Below, in pieces: positions 7,945 to 16,116 of a stretch of DNA of 64,000 nucleotides. Position 1 is the stretch's first letter; each line of letters starts with the position of its first letter. The notes beneath the pieces were generated by a model that was given only the letters and a program-made list of their open reading frames with translations, searched no databases and was not told where the DNA came from. The stretch is taken from NCBI GenBank assembly GCA_013388685.1, contig JACAET010000045.1:1-64000 (forward strand), written 5' to 3'. The position numbers and the translations under genes are program-made. Source of the stretch: Chloroflexota bacterium (GTDB lineage: Bacteria > Chloroflexota > Anaerolineae > Anaerolineales > Villigracilaceae).

Positions 7945-8322
7945 TCAGTCGCCAAAGAATAGTGTGTACCACACTTCCCAATTTTGCATGGGCGTTGGCG
8001 TCGGTATGGGGGTGGCGAGTATGATGGGTGGGTCGCCTGGCGCTTCCACCGGAACAACGGGCAGATCGCCGTCTTTGATGTAATGCCCGTCCACTCGCGC
8101 CCACTCTTCCACGGCGGCTGTGGAATTGGCATATGCCACCGCCGTTTGAAGGGCATTCTGGGTTCGTACCGCCTGCGTCACTTCCGTGCGGAAAATTTCC
8201 GCCTGCTCGGTAAGCAGGTTGAGTTCCTCCAGGCGGCGGTTGAATTCGAGAATCATGAAGACCAAAACTACAATGCCAATGATGATCAACACGCGGCGCA
8301 CATGAAAGGGAAGGGCTGACAT
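7945..8322 (-). CDS. FtsB/DivIC-like septum formation protein
   Basis: 125 residues. A short cytoplasmic N-terminus (MSALPFHVRR) precedes one membrane helix (VLIIIGIVVLVFMILEF). A heptad-rich coiled coil follows (NRRLEELNLLTEQAEIFRTEV), then an extracytoplasmic tail with Pro/Thr repeats (ATPIPTPTP). This is the architecture of the septum formation initiator family (FtsB/DivIC), whose members join FtsL and FtsQ/DivIB in the divisome. The family assignment rests on topology and coiled coil, not on a catalytic motif. It is followed at once by lysA, suggesting co-transcription of cell-division and lysine/peptidoglycan-precursor functions. Confidence 0.7.
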   Translation of the reverse strand: MSALPFHVRRVLIIIGIVVLVFMILEFNRRLEELNLLTEQAEIFRTEVTQAVRTQNALQTAVAYANSTAAVEEWARVDGHYIKDGDLPVVPVEAPGDPPIILATPIPTPTPMQNWEVWYTLFFGD

Positions 8323-8362
8323 AGGACTATCTTAATCGGTATCGAACTCTCTGGCAAGCGGC

Positions 8363-8368
8363 TATAAT
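8363..8368 (+). promoter_or_regulatory. -10 box TATAAT of the epimerase gene
   Basis: TATAAT is followed by a leader of about 34 nt that carries AGACCTCGGAAGTCT, a short palindrome of the AGACTTCGGAAGTCT type, and a GGAGAA ribosome site at 8399-8404. Confidence 0.55.
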
Positions 8369-8408
8369 CAGACCTCGGAAGTCTGAAGTCTGATCTCTGG
8401 AGAATCCA

Positions 8409-8813
8409 ATGCCCAAAGTGAAACAAATCAATCACGTTGCCGTCGTGGTGGACGACATGGAAAAGGCGCTCGGCTTCTGGCGCGACGCCCTCGGCATGGA
8501 CTTGCACGAACTGCGCGACGTGCCTGCCGAAAAATCGAAGGTGGCGTTTCTACCCCTGCCCGGCTCGGAGGTGGAACTGGTTCAGCCCACCACAGAGGAT
8601 TCTGGCATTGCCAAATACCTTGCCAAACGCGGACCGGGCATGCACCACATCTGCCTCGAAGTGGACGACATCGAGGGCATGCTGGCGGAATTGAAGGCGA
8701 AGGGTGTGCGCCTTATCAACGAGGAACCGCGCACCGCCGCGGATGGGAAAAAGTATGCCTTCATCCACCCGGAAAGCACATCGGGCGTCCTCGTTGAGCT
8801 CTACCAAATCTGA
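8409..8813 (+). CDS. mce: Methylmalonyl-CoA epimerase
   Basis: 134 residues of the glyoxalase/VOC fold. It interconverts (2S)- and (2R)-methylmalonyl-CoA in propionyl-CoA/succinyl-CoA metabolism. Two beta-alpha-beta-beta-beta modules are visible: INHVAVVVDDMEKALGFWRD at the N-terminus and GPGMHHICLEVDDIEGML in the second half. Metal ligands are likely the His of NHVAVVV, the His pair of GMHHICLEV and the Glu of VLVELYQI. The sequence GSEVELVQPTTEDSGIAKYL is typical of the epimerase subgroup. A TATAAT box and a GGAGAA ribosome site precede the ATG. No methylmalonyl-CoA mutase gene is adjacent. Confidence 0.88.
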   Translation: MPKVKQINHVAVVVDDMEKALGFWRDALGMDLHELRDVPAEKSKVAFLPLPGSEVELVQPTTEDSGIAKYLAKRGPGMHHICLEVDDIEGMLAELKAKGVRLINEEPRTAADGKKYAFIHPESTSGVLVELYQI

Positions 8814-8890
8814 CGCGCGGAAAAGACACACGAAACACTGCACAACCGGAAAAGGATTGCACACGCCTTGCAGTTCTGGCGGTAAACCCA

Positions 8891-10321
8891 ATGCTCGAAA
8901 ACATCGCCTCCCTCCTCAGCGACCAGTGCAGGCTGGTCAAGGACCGTCCGATTATCGCCGGTATCTCCGGCGGACCCGACAGCCTGTGTCTGCTCAGCCT
9001 GCTGCGTGAGCACGGTTACCGCGTCATTGTGGCGCACTTCAACCACAAACTGCGCTCGGACGCCGACGCCGACGCCAATGCCGTCGAACAAGCCGCCAGC
9101 CGTATGAACTTTGCCTCCGTCATCGAAAGCGGCGACGTGCGCGAATACGCTGCCCTGGAAAAACTCTCCATCGAGGAAGCCGCCCGCAAGATGCGTTACC
9201 GCTTCCTCATGGCACAGGCACGCCACTTCAAAGCGCAGGCGGTGGCGGTCGGTCATACCGCCGACGATCAGGTGGAAACCGTGCTCATGCACTTCATTCG
9301 CGGCGCCGGGCTGGCTGGGCTCAAAGGCATGACGTACCGCACCCTCCTCCCCGCCTTCGACCCGGTAATTCCCATCGTCCGCCCCCTGCTCGATGTCTGG
9401 CGCGAAGAGACCATCGTCTATTGCGCGGCGCATGGTCTCCGTCCGCGCTTCGATCCCACCAATGACACGCTCGACTTCTTACGCAACCGTCTGCGTAATC
9501 AGTTGATCCCCATTCTCGAATCCTACAACCCCCGCTTCCGCGAGGTGGTTAAACGTACTTCCGTCTCGTTGGCTGATGACCACGAGATTTTCCTGCAGGT
9601 GCTGGAAGACGCCTGGATGGAAAGTGTTGCCCAGCAAACAAAAGACTTCATCGCCTTCGATAGTATGAGGCTGACCCAACATTCGCCCGGGCTGCAACGA
9701 CACTTGATACGCCGCGCCATCGAAATCCTGCGCCCCGGCAACTGGGACGTCACTTTTGCAACGCTCGAACGCGCCGCCGTATTCCTCAACGACCCGGCCC
9801 GCCGCTCGCGCCTCGATCTCACCGGCGATTTGTACCTCCTGCGCGAAGGGGCGCTGATTTACCTTCTCACCGACAACTCTGATCTGCCCATCGAACGCTG
9901 GCCCCAAATGCCCGAAGGGCAGGACGCTGTCCCGCTCTCCGTGCCTGGCGCGATTTCCCTGCCCGGCGGTTGGAAACTCACCTGCGAGCGCTGGAACATG
10001 GCATCGCTGGCAATGGAACAGGCGCGTTCGAACGACGACCCGTTCCAGGTCTGGTTGGACGCGCAGCACCTCACCGGTACGCTCGAACTGCGCGCCCGAC
10101 ACGACGGTGACCGCTTTGAGCCGCTCGGCATGGACAGCCACGAAATGAAACTGTCCGATTTTTTCATCAACGTCAAACTGCCCCAGCGGGCGCGCAACCG
10201 CTGGCCCCTGCTGTGCATGGGTCCCAAAGTGGTGTGGGTGCCGGGCTACCGCCCCGCTCATTCCTTCCGACTCACAGAGACTACCCGCCAGGCGCTGTAT
10301 TTTTCACTGACGCATGGATAA
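8891..10321 (+). CDS. tilS: tRNA(Ile)-lysidine synthase
   Basis: 476 residues. TilS attaches lysine to C34 of the CAU-anticodon tRNA(Ile), making lysidine so that AUA is read as isoleucine. The PP-loop ATPase signature SGGPDSLCLL is near residue 26, followed by VAHFNHKLRSDAD and GHTADDQVETVLMHFIRGAGLAGLKGM, the substrate-site segment typical of TilS. The C-terminal part (LELRARHDGDRFEPLGM, KLSDFFINVKLPQRARNRWPLL) is the TilS C-terminal tRNA-binding region. It lies 77 bp after the epimerase gene on the same strand. A strong terminator hairpin follows the stop. Confidence 0.93.
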   Translation: MLENIASLLSDQCRLVKDRPIIAGISGGPDSLCLLSLLREHGYRVIVAHFNHKLRSDADADANAVEQAASRMNFASVIESGDVREYAALEKLSIEEAARKMRYRFLMAQARHFKAQAVAVGHTADDQVETVLMHFIRGAGLAGLKGMTYRTLLPAFDPVIPIVRPLLDVWREETIVYCAAHGLRPRFDPTNDTLDFLRNRLRNQLIPILESYNPRFREVVKRTSVSLADDHEIFLQVLEDAWMESVAQQTKDFIAFDSMRLTQHSPGLQRHLIRRAIEILRPGNWDVTFATLERAAVFLNDPARRSRLDLTGDLYLLREGALIYLLTDNSDLPIERWPQMPEGQDAVPLSVPGAISLPGGWKLTCERWNMASLAMEQARSNDDPFQVWLDAQHLTGTLELRARHDGDRFEPLGMDSHEMKLSDFFINVKLPQRARNRWPLLCMGPKVVWVPGYRPAHSFRLTETTRQALYFSLTHG

Positions 10322-10355
10322 AAAGAGGCGGTCGCTTTGCGAAGACCGCCTCTTT
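10322..10355. terminator. Bidirectional terminator between tilS and the recombinase-like gene
   Basis: A perfect 12-bp stem, AAAGAGGCGGTC (10322-10333) with GACCGCCTCTTT (10344-10355), lies between two convergent genes. A/T runs at both ends fit factor-independent termination in either direction. Confidence 0.8.
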
Positions 10356-10362
10356 CCATTCG

Positions 10363-11259
10363 TTACTTATCCCCCGCCAACTGCTTCAATTTGATGAACA
10401 ACTCACGCCATTGAATTTTGGATACCCCAAGTTTCTGGCGAATCTTATCCGGCTCCTCGCCGGTGCGATAATCGTTCAGGGCGCATGTCCAGCGGCACAT
10501 GTCGAAGGAGAGGTGCTTTTTCAGCCCTGCCTCGTTGCCGATATCTTCAAGCAGATATTCCAGCCGCCGCGGCGACCAGGGAAAGAGTCGGTCCACCGGT
10601 TGATACTGTGCGGCGTATTCTTCGAAGGCGGGGACCCAATCCAACGGCAGGGACAGTTTTCTTTCCTTGTAACGATTTGCCGGAGTTGGGTATTTGATGA
10701 AGACTTGTGGACCGTCCGGCAGGTCCAATTCGAGGTGTTCGAGCAAAACGCCCAGCGTCTCGCTTTTTTTGATCCCCGTGGTCAAGAGAAGGTAGACCAG
10801 TGCATAGGGGCGCGCATCCGGTTTCTGGGCACGGCGATGACGATCGGCAGCCAGCAGTACTTCGTCGTATTCCCTTGGAGTAAGCACAATCGGCAGGGGG
10901 CTGATGGCGGATCGCGCCGCCACCTTCTCGGCGGGGTCCACAACCAGCACGCCATAGTGATGAAGCCAGCGAAACATTGACTTGACCGAGGTGATACGCC
11001 GCGCCAGGGTTTTGGGGCTGCTTGGCACCTCGCGTTCTTTCTCCATCCAATCCACAAAACGGTTGATGTCTTTGGTGGTGATCTTGCCAATAGCGGTCTT
11101 TTCGGGGAGAAACCCCGCCAGCAGGCGCACATCCGAGAGAAAGGCTTTGATGGTGTTCGGCGAGCGTCCCTGGTCGGCGAGATACATCTCCCATGAATGG
11201 ATGGCGGAGGCGAGAGAGGTGTTCTGGGTCAGGTGGGAAGCGATCTTGTTCTCGGGCAT
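10363..11259 (-). CDS. Tyrosine recombinase-like protein lacking catalytic residues
   Basis: 298 residues, the size of XerC/XerD, with the usual N-terminal SAM-like DNA-binding domain (WEMYLADQGRSPNTIKAFLSD) and a catalytic-domain fold. In register with XerD the active-site residues are changed. The first Arg in TTGIKKSE is Lys. The HxxR box reads DMCR, keeping only the Arg. The next His is Trp. The His of the LGHS motif is Val (LGVS). The nucleophilic Tyr position is Phe (RELF). Spacing from the retained Arg to LG equals that of XerD, so this is substitution, not deletion. It probably binds DNA without cutting it. The start has AGGAGA. No att sites or phage genes are adjacent. Confidence 0.8.
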   Translation of the reverse strand: MPENKIASHLTQNTSLASAIHSWEMYLADQGRSPNTIKAFLSDVRLLAGFLPEKTAIGKITTKDINRFVDWMEKEREVPSSPKTLARRITSVKSMFRWLHHYGVLVVDPAEKVAARSAISPLPIVLTPREYDEVLLAADRHRRAQKPDARPYALVYLLLTTGIKKSETLGVLLEHLELDLPDGPQVFIKYPTPANRYKERKLSLPLDWVPAFEEYAAQYQPVDRLFPWSPRRLEYLLEDIGNEAGLKKHLSFDMCRWTCALNDYRTGEEPDKIRQKLGVSKIQWRELFIKLKQLAGDK

Positions 11260-11333
11260 TTCGTCTCCTGTGTTTTACTCTGCGTATAGTTTAGCGAGAA
11301 AAAGGGGAGGTGTCAACATGATTATCCTCGGAT

Positions 11334-11400
11334 GTTACGCAGTTTGCCATAGCGCGACATCATGTCGCTCGAAAAGATGGTCTCGCGCTACGGTGCGTAC
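11334..11400. repeat. Palindromic intergenic repeat, family B
   Basis: Outer arms GTTACGCA and TGCGTAC enclose TAGCGCGA/TCGCGCTA arms and a central CGACATCATGTCG palindrome. The element has no coding capacity and sits between the recombinase-like gene and the 3' end of the LCP gene. Confidence 0.7.
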
Positions 11401-11414
11401 GGTGAGTTATTCGA

Positions 11415-12878
11415 TTATTCTGTCATCTTCTCCGGCCTGAAGCACGGCTGGTAGTCGTATCCCAGGATCAGGAGGTATTGCGACGTGCTGTTTTCCTGCG
11501 GCGCGGAAATGAGACTGCCGGTCAACATGCCCATGACGTTCAGGATGCTGTTGCTGACCGAACGGTCCTGTGCAAGGGAACGATCCACGAGGACGGAGTA
11601 GGTGTAATCCTGCCGGTCGGATTGGATGACGCGGGTCTCGAAACCCGCATAGTTGAGGCGCGTGGCGGCGAGCGTTTCGTAACCGGGGATGGATGTTCCG
11701 TTCATCACCTCGATGACGACGGTCTGCCGTTGCACGGTTCGAGAGGAGGGCGAAAGCGCCTCGGTGAGCAGTTGCGCGAGCAGTTCCGGGTTAGGAGAAA
11801 GGACATAGGCGCCCTGGTTGGTGATCCAGGAAGTGACGTAAGGCGGACGAATGTAATAACTGCGGATATCGGCGTTCGTCATTTTGGGAGCATATAAGGC
11901 AAGTTGCAGCAGGTCGCCCAGCCCCAGGTCGGTTTCGACGGAGTCTTTGACATTGGTGTAAAGTTCGGGGAGTCTCGTGAAGGTGCCGGCTTGCAATGCC
12001 TGCGTGAAGAGGGCGCGCAGAACTTCCTGTTGACGTCGCCCGCGGTCGAAATCACTGGATTTTTGACGGGAACGCGCGTACCAAAGGGCAAGGTCGCCGT
12101 CCATGTGAACGACTCCCGGGTTGACCGTGTAAAGAAACCAGTTGGCTTCGATTTCCGGGTTATAACTTGGGTCTATCAATTTCCAGTCGGTGTAGGCGCA
12201 GGCAACGGGAATATCCACGCCGCCGAGGGTATCCACGATCTTGCGGAAACCGTCGAAGTCCACCATGGCGGTATGGTCAATGCGGATGCCCAGGTTGTAT
12301 TGAATGGTGTCTTTGAGCAATCCCGGTCCGCCGCCGGGATAGCCGACCGAAATGCCATATTGGTAGGCGGTGTTGATGCGGTTGTTTTCGCCGCCGGGAA
12401 TGGAAACCCACAAGTCACGCGGAATGGAAATGAGGGAAACTTGTCCTTCGTTGGGGCGCAAGATGGCGACGATCATCGTATCGGTACGGAAGGACGCCCC
12501 GGAGCGTTTGTCGGAGCCGATGAGCAGGAAGTTGATGGTTTCCTGTCCGTTGTTGAGCACCTGGCTGCCGGACGCCTCGATGGTGGGAAGGGGGGCAACG
12601 GTGTTTATGAGGAAATTCGGATCCACTGTGGGAAGTTCGGTGGGAGTCGCTTCAGGGAAAGCGACGACTGGCGAGGGGGTAACGGGAATCGGCGGGGAGA
12701 GAAGCGTGCCTGTGGGCGTCCAGGTGACGGGTTGGAAAGGCGTCGGGGTCGGCGAAGCGTCCCAGGCGGAGGTCACCATGATAAAAGGCGGAGGGTGTTG
12801 AGTCTGTGCGGGCGCGTTGCTTCCGCAGCCGGCGAGCAAGAGGGCTGAAAGAATGAGCCTCCAACAGATGGGTTTCAT
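11415..12878 (-). CDS. LytR-CpsA-Psr (LCP) family lipoprotein
   Basis: 487 residues from the ATG at 12878, giving a lipoprotein signal MKPICWRLILSALLLAGC with cysteine at residue 18. Pro/Thr-rich linker sequence follows (TPTPFQPVTWTPTGT). The LCP domain begins at INFLLIGSDKR and includes SFRTDTMIVAIL, SLISIPRDLWVSIPG, NRINTAYQYG, VDTLGGVDIPV and ALWYARSRQKSSDFDRGRRQQEVL, with the conserved Arg and Asp residues used to bind polyprenyl pyrophosphate substrates. A C-terminal LytR_C-like domain (TVVIEVMNGTSIPGYETLAATRL) follows. LCP enzymes transfer glycopolymers to the cell wall or to proteins. The ATG overlaps the LysM gene stop (ATGA), so the two are translationally coupled. Confidence 0.9.
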   Translation of the reverse strand: MKPICWRLILSALLLAGCGSNAPAQTQHPPPFIMVTSAWDASPTPTPFQPVTWTPTGTLLSPPIPVTPSPVVAFPEATPTELPTVDPNFLINTVAPLPTIEASGSQVLNNGQETINFLLIGSDKRSGASFRTDTMIVAILRPNEGQVSLISIPRDLWVSIPGGENNRINTAYQYGISVGYPGGGPGLLKDTIQYNLGIRIDHTAMVDFDGFRKIVDTLGGVDIPVACAYTDWKLIDPSYNPEIEANWFLYTVNPGVVHMDGDLALWYARSRQKSSDFDRGRRQQEVLRALFTQALQAGTFTRLPELYTNVKDSVETDLGLGDLLQLALYAPKMTNADIRSYYIRPPYVTSWITNQGAYVLSPNPELLAQLLTEALSPSSRTVQRQTVVIEVMNGTSIPGYETLAATRLNYAGFETRVIQSDRQDYTYSVLVDRSLAQDRSVSNSILNVMGMLTGSLISAPQENSTSQYLLILGYDYQPCFRPEKMTE

Positions 12879-13663
12879 GGCGAAGGGGTGATGCTTGGGA
12901 ATGGCGTAATGCTGGGAGTTGGGGTGTTTGTAGGGGTCGAGAAGTCGGGCGTTGGCGTGGCGGTGTTGGTCGGTGTGGAAAAATCGGGGGTATTGGTGGA
13001 CGTAGGAGTGGGTGTGGTGAGGTTTACGGTGATCGTCATGGTGGGCGTGCGGGTGGGAACATTGGGAACCCAAAGCGTCTGCCCGACAAAGATGGTCGTG
13101 GAGGAACCCATGCAGTTACCGGCTTGCAACTGTGGATAGGTAATGCCATAGGACAATGCGATGCGGAAGAGGTTCTCTCCGGGTTGGACAAGGTGGCGTT
13201 TTACCCAACCCGCCGGCGGACCGCAGGGGATGACAACTTTGGTGGGAACGGCGGGAACGTAGACGACTGCGCCCGGCAAGGGGTTTTGCAGGTTCAAACA
13301 GTTCTTTTCGTTAAGTTCCTCCACGGTGGTATTGTAGCGTTCGGCGATGGAATAGAGGCTTTCGTTGACGCCGACTGTGACAGGAACCCAATTGCTGGGG
13401 ACGGCGCAAACGGCGGGTGGAGCGAGCGCCAGCGTGGCGGTGGGTGCGAGCACAGGCGTATCAGTGAAAATAACGGGCGGAAGCGTCGGGAAGGGAAATG
13501 GAGAGGCAAACTCCACAACCAGGCTGGTGGGCATTGGGGAGGGCGTGGGAGGTATCGGAGGGGCAGACGTCTCCGCCAATGAAAGGGAAATGCCCCCCAG
13601 AACGAGCAAAAGAGAGGTCACTCCGATGACGAATCCACCGCCCAACTGACGCAGGGCTTTCAC
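12875..13663 (-). CDS. Membrane-anchored double-LysM protein
   Basis: 262 residues from a GTG at 13663, preceded by GGAGAAG and only 2 nt after the kinase-like gene's TAA. One N-terminal membrane helix (GGFVIGVTSLLLVLGGISLSL) is followed by a Pro/Thr linker. The first LysM domain reads VTVGVNESLYSIAERYNTTV with VEELNEKNCL. The second reads HLVQPGENLFRIALSYGITY with PQLQAGNCM. The tail consists of about 60 residues of TPT repeats, including two FSTPTNT units. LysM domains bind GlcNAc-containing glycans such as peptidoglycan. As the middle gene of a coupled operon with a kinase-like sensor and an LCP transferase, it probably acts in the cell envelope. Confidence 0.85.
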   Translation of the reverse strand: MKALRQLGGGFVIGVTSLLLVLGGISLSLAETSAPPIPPTPSPMPTSLVVEFASPFPFPTLPPVIFTDTPVLAPTATLALAPPAVCAVPSNWVPVTVGVNESLYSIAERYNTTVEELNEKNCLNLQNPLPGAVVYVPAVPTKVVIPCGPPAGWVKRHLVQPGENLFRIALSYGITYPQLQAGNCMGSSTTIFVGQTLWVPNVPTRTPTMTITVNLTTPTPTSTNTPDFSTPTNTATPTPDFSTPTNTPTPSITPFPSITPSP

Positions 13664-13665
13664 GA

Positions 13666-16002
13666 TTACTTCTCCGCGCCCGGCTTTTCTGTGGCGATCG
13701 GCAACAATACGCTGAACGTCGAACCTTTGCCCATCTCGGTCTCGACCCAAATGCGCCCCTTTTGCGCTTCGGTCAGCGTCTTTGCAATGGACAACCCAAC
13801 GCCCGTATCACCGACTCCCTGGATGAGCACATTATCGGCGCGATACAACCGCGTAAAGACACGCGGCAGGTCTTCGGATGGAATGCCCCCGCCGGTATCC
13901 GTGACCTGCAGAAGGATGTATTCGCTGCCCTCTTCGGTTTTAGTCTGTACGCGCAGGTGGATAGTGCCCTCATTCGGAGAGGCGGCTCCGGCATTCTGGA
14001 GCAGATGAATCAGGATCTGTTGGAGCGCCTCACGGTCGGCGTGGATTGGCGACATGTTTTTAGGCAGATCGAGGTGCATCGAAATATTCTTCTCGCGCAC
14101 CTGACTGCTCGTATAGGACATGGCGTTATCAATGATCAGGTTCAAATCCACGGCTTCAGGCTTGAGTTGGGTAAGACCCGTCTCGAGCGTTGTCACCTGA
14201 ATCAGGTCGTTGATCAGGTTGTCAATCCGTTCGGTGGATGCCTTGATGCGCTCCACAAATTTGCGTTGCAAGGCGCCCAGAATTCCGACCGACTCGCCCA
14301 ACAGCAGATCGGTATACCCCACAATGGACGACATCGGCTGGCGCAATTCCTGTGAGATGGATGCAATCACCTCCGCCTGTTCGGTGGAGTGCGCCGCGGA
14401 AACGCCCTTTTCCGCTTCCATGACGCGGATATTGGCTTCGGCCAGCAGATTTTGCAGCCGCGCCACTTCCTTGAGCGTGGATTGCAGTTCGGCTTCAACC
14501 TGTGTGTTAACCCTGCCCCCCGCTTTGATGCCTTTGGATGCGCGCAGCGCTTCATTCTCCGCCTTGAGTTTTTCGACGGCTTTTTGCGCCTCTTCGTACA
14601 TTCTGGTCAGTTCGGCAAGGTGTTCAGCCTGCGAAAGCCCTTCCCGGGCGTCGGCTTTGACCGCCTCCATTTGCCTGAGGAGGTCGTTGTTGCGGCGTTC
14701 AAGATCGGCGATACGTTCCCGGGCGATCTCCAATTCCACCCGGATCGCCTCGGATTTGTGTTCCAGGGCGTTCATTTTCTGCCCGCGCTGGATGATGGGA
14801 ACCAGCGATGTGGCGATATTGGAGAGGAACGCCTGGTCCTCGGCGCTCCACAGGCGGTTGGAATAGGGCGAAAGCACCAGCACTCCCCCGATGGATTCCT
14901 TTTCCGGCGTCAGAATCGGCACGCTCATCAGGTGACCCGGGCTGTTGAGACCGAGCAAATCGCTCAAGCCTTTGATATCCGCCGAGGTACTGCTCGAAGG
15001 CAGGCGCAACGGGCGTCCACGCTGAATGGAGTTGGTGAGCATGGGAATCAGGTTCTTGTTCATGCTCCCGCCCTCGAGATTTTCTTCGCGAATTAAGTCG
15101 TAACCGCTGGCAATCTGTAACTGATTGTTACCGTCCGTCATATAAATCAGGAAGGCAAGGTCTGCCAGCATGGTCTGGGCAATGGCACGCGTGATCGCCG
15201 CGCTGACCTTGTCCACGCTGGATTCGGCGGCGAGCGCCAGCAGGGCATGAAAGGTTTTGGGGTCGGTGCTGTAACGGCGGCGCTCCTCGGAAGGGGCAAC
15301 CGGCTTGATCGTGGTGGGCGTGCGCGCAGGCGCAGGGTAGCGCTGCGCCAGGGTCATCAGAATTGGGTACGCCGCCATATACGCCAGCCGGACCGAGCCG
15401 GGAAAATCGCCGTCCGTGCGCCCAAAGATCAAATGCAGAAGATGCCCGGCAAAGGCAAGCAGGAAGATCGCCATGCCGTTCCCCCAGCCGTTTGGGCGGC
15501 GGACGAGAAGCAGGAACAAGCCAAAGATCGCCATGGCAATGCTGGCAATTTGCCAATACCCATCGAACACGGTCAGGTTATAAGGCAGGGAGGGCGTTTG
15601 AGTATAGGACAGCAGGCTCAGGGCGAACCCCGCCCCCACAAACAGGCTGATCAGCGTCGTTGCCGCGTCGGCGGCGCGGCTGGGTTCGGGGAACGTCCAC
15701 AACCAGATCATCCAGATGAGCGCGAAGAGCGTCAGAGCCCGGTCAACCGGCGGAAGAAAAAGCGAAAGGTTGATCAACCCTTCGTTGCCCAGCGCGCTGA
15801 GAAAGAAAAGAGCGATCTGCGAGGACAGCAGGAAACTCAACCCAAAAACGGTGCGCCGCGCCTGAGGAAAACCGCTCGCCCGTAAATGGAAGATCGAAGA
15901 CTGTAACGCGCTGACAATGGAAAAAACCAGCACCAGGTGATAGATCACACTCCCTGTAGGCTGGGTGAACAGATCGAACATTTGAACGAGAGAGGCAATC
16001 AT
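13666..16002 (-). CDS. GAF sensor histidine-kinase-like protein with Gln in place of the phospho-His
   Basis: 778 residues from the ATG at 16002, chosen because a TATAAT box ends 12 nt upstream. About eight membrane helices fill residues 1-224. A GAF-like domain (about 250-410) and a long coiled coil (415-540) follow, then HisKA and HATPase regions. The H-box reads ISQELRQPMSSIVGY where the family has SHELR; the codon is CAG, so the phospho-acceptor is Gln. ATP-site motifs are kept: QNAGAASPN (N box), VTDTGGGIPSEDL (G1), GVGDTGVGLSIAK (G2) and GKGSTFSVLLP. It may bind ATP and signal allosterically rather than by phosphotransfer. The stop is 2 nt from the LysM gene start. Confidence 0.85.
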   Translation of the reverse strand: MIASLVQMFDLFTQPTGSVIYHLVLVFSIVSALQSSIFHLRASGFPQARRTVFGLSFLLSSQIALFFLSALGNEGLINLSLFLPPVDRALTLFALIWMIWLWTFPEPSRAADAATTLISLFVGAGFALSLLSYTQTPSLPYNLTVFDGYWQIASIAMAIFGLFLLLVRRPNGWGNGMAIFLLAFAGHLLHLIFGRTDGDFPGSVRLAYMAAYPILMTLAQRYPAPARTPTTIKPVAPSEERRRYSTDPKTFHALLALAAESSVDKVSAAITRAIAQTMLADLAFLIYMTDGNNQLQIASGYDLIREENLEGGSMNKNLIPMLTNSIQRGRPLRLPSSSTSADIKGLSDLLGLNSPGHLMSVPILTPEKESIGGVLVLSPYSNRLWSAEDQAFLSNIATSLVPIIQRGQKMNALEHKSEAIRVELEIARERIADLERRNNDLLRQMEAVKADAREGLSQAEHLAELTRMYEEAQKAVEKLKAENEALRASKGIKAGGRVNTQVEAELQSTLKEVARLQNLLAEANIRVMEAEKGVSAAHSTEQAEVIASISQELRQPMSSIVGYTDLLLGESVGILGALQRKFVERIKASTERIDNLINDLIQVTTLETGLTQLKPEAVDLNLIIDNAMSYTSSQVREKNISMHLDLPKNMSPIHADREALQQILIHLLQNAGAASPNEGTIHLRVQTKTEEGSEYILLQVTDTGGGIPSEDLPRVFTRLYRADNVLIQGVGDTGVGLSIAKTLTEAQKGRIWVETEMGKGSTFSVLLPIATEKPGAEK

Positions 16003-16014
16003 GGCGTAGGTGTG

Positions 16015-16020
16015 ATTATA
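16015..16020 (-). promoter_or_regulatory. -10 box TATAAT of the kinase-like/LysM/LCP operon
   Basis: On the minus strand TATAAT ends 12 nt before the ATG at 16002, with no Shine-Dalgarno between. The divergent TPR gene has its own TATAAT 85 bp away. Confidence 0.55.
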
Positions 16021-16104
16021 CTTCCAGTTCGACAAATCTGTCGTTCAAAGGGGTTGCGGTTTCACGACAAAAATCCGGGCGGGATGTTACACCCCATGTC
16101 CCCT

Positions 16105-16110
16105 TATAAT
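16105..16110 (+). promoter_or_regulatory. -10 box TATAAT immediately upstream of the TPR gene
   Basis: TATAAT ends 6 nt before the ATG at 16117. Transcription would start at or next to the start codon, implying a leaderless mRNA. Confidence 0.6.
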
Positions 16111-16116
16111 AGAGAC

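Noticed and set aside
6629..8104. Longer reading of lysA starting at 8104
   Set aside because: The extra 57 residues overlap the FtsB/DivIC-like gene and are a His/Arg-rich shadow; the family N-terminus fits the ATG at 7933.
10363..11259. Integrase-like gene as evidence of a prophage or genomic island
   Set aside because: Catalytic residues are missing and there are no phage genes, tRNA or att repeats around it.
12875..13750. Longer LysM gene start at 13750 and longer LCP start at 13073
   Set aside because: Both would overlap the upstream genes with out-of-frame shadow residues; ribosome sites and signal peptides support 13663 and 12878.
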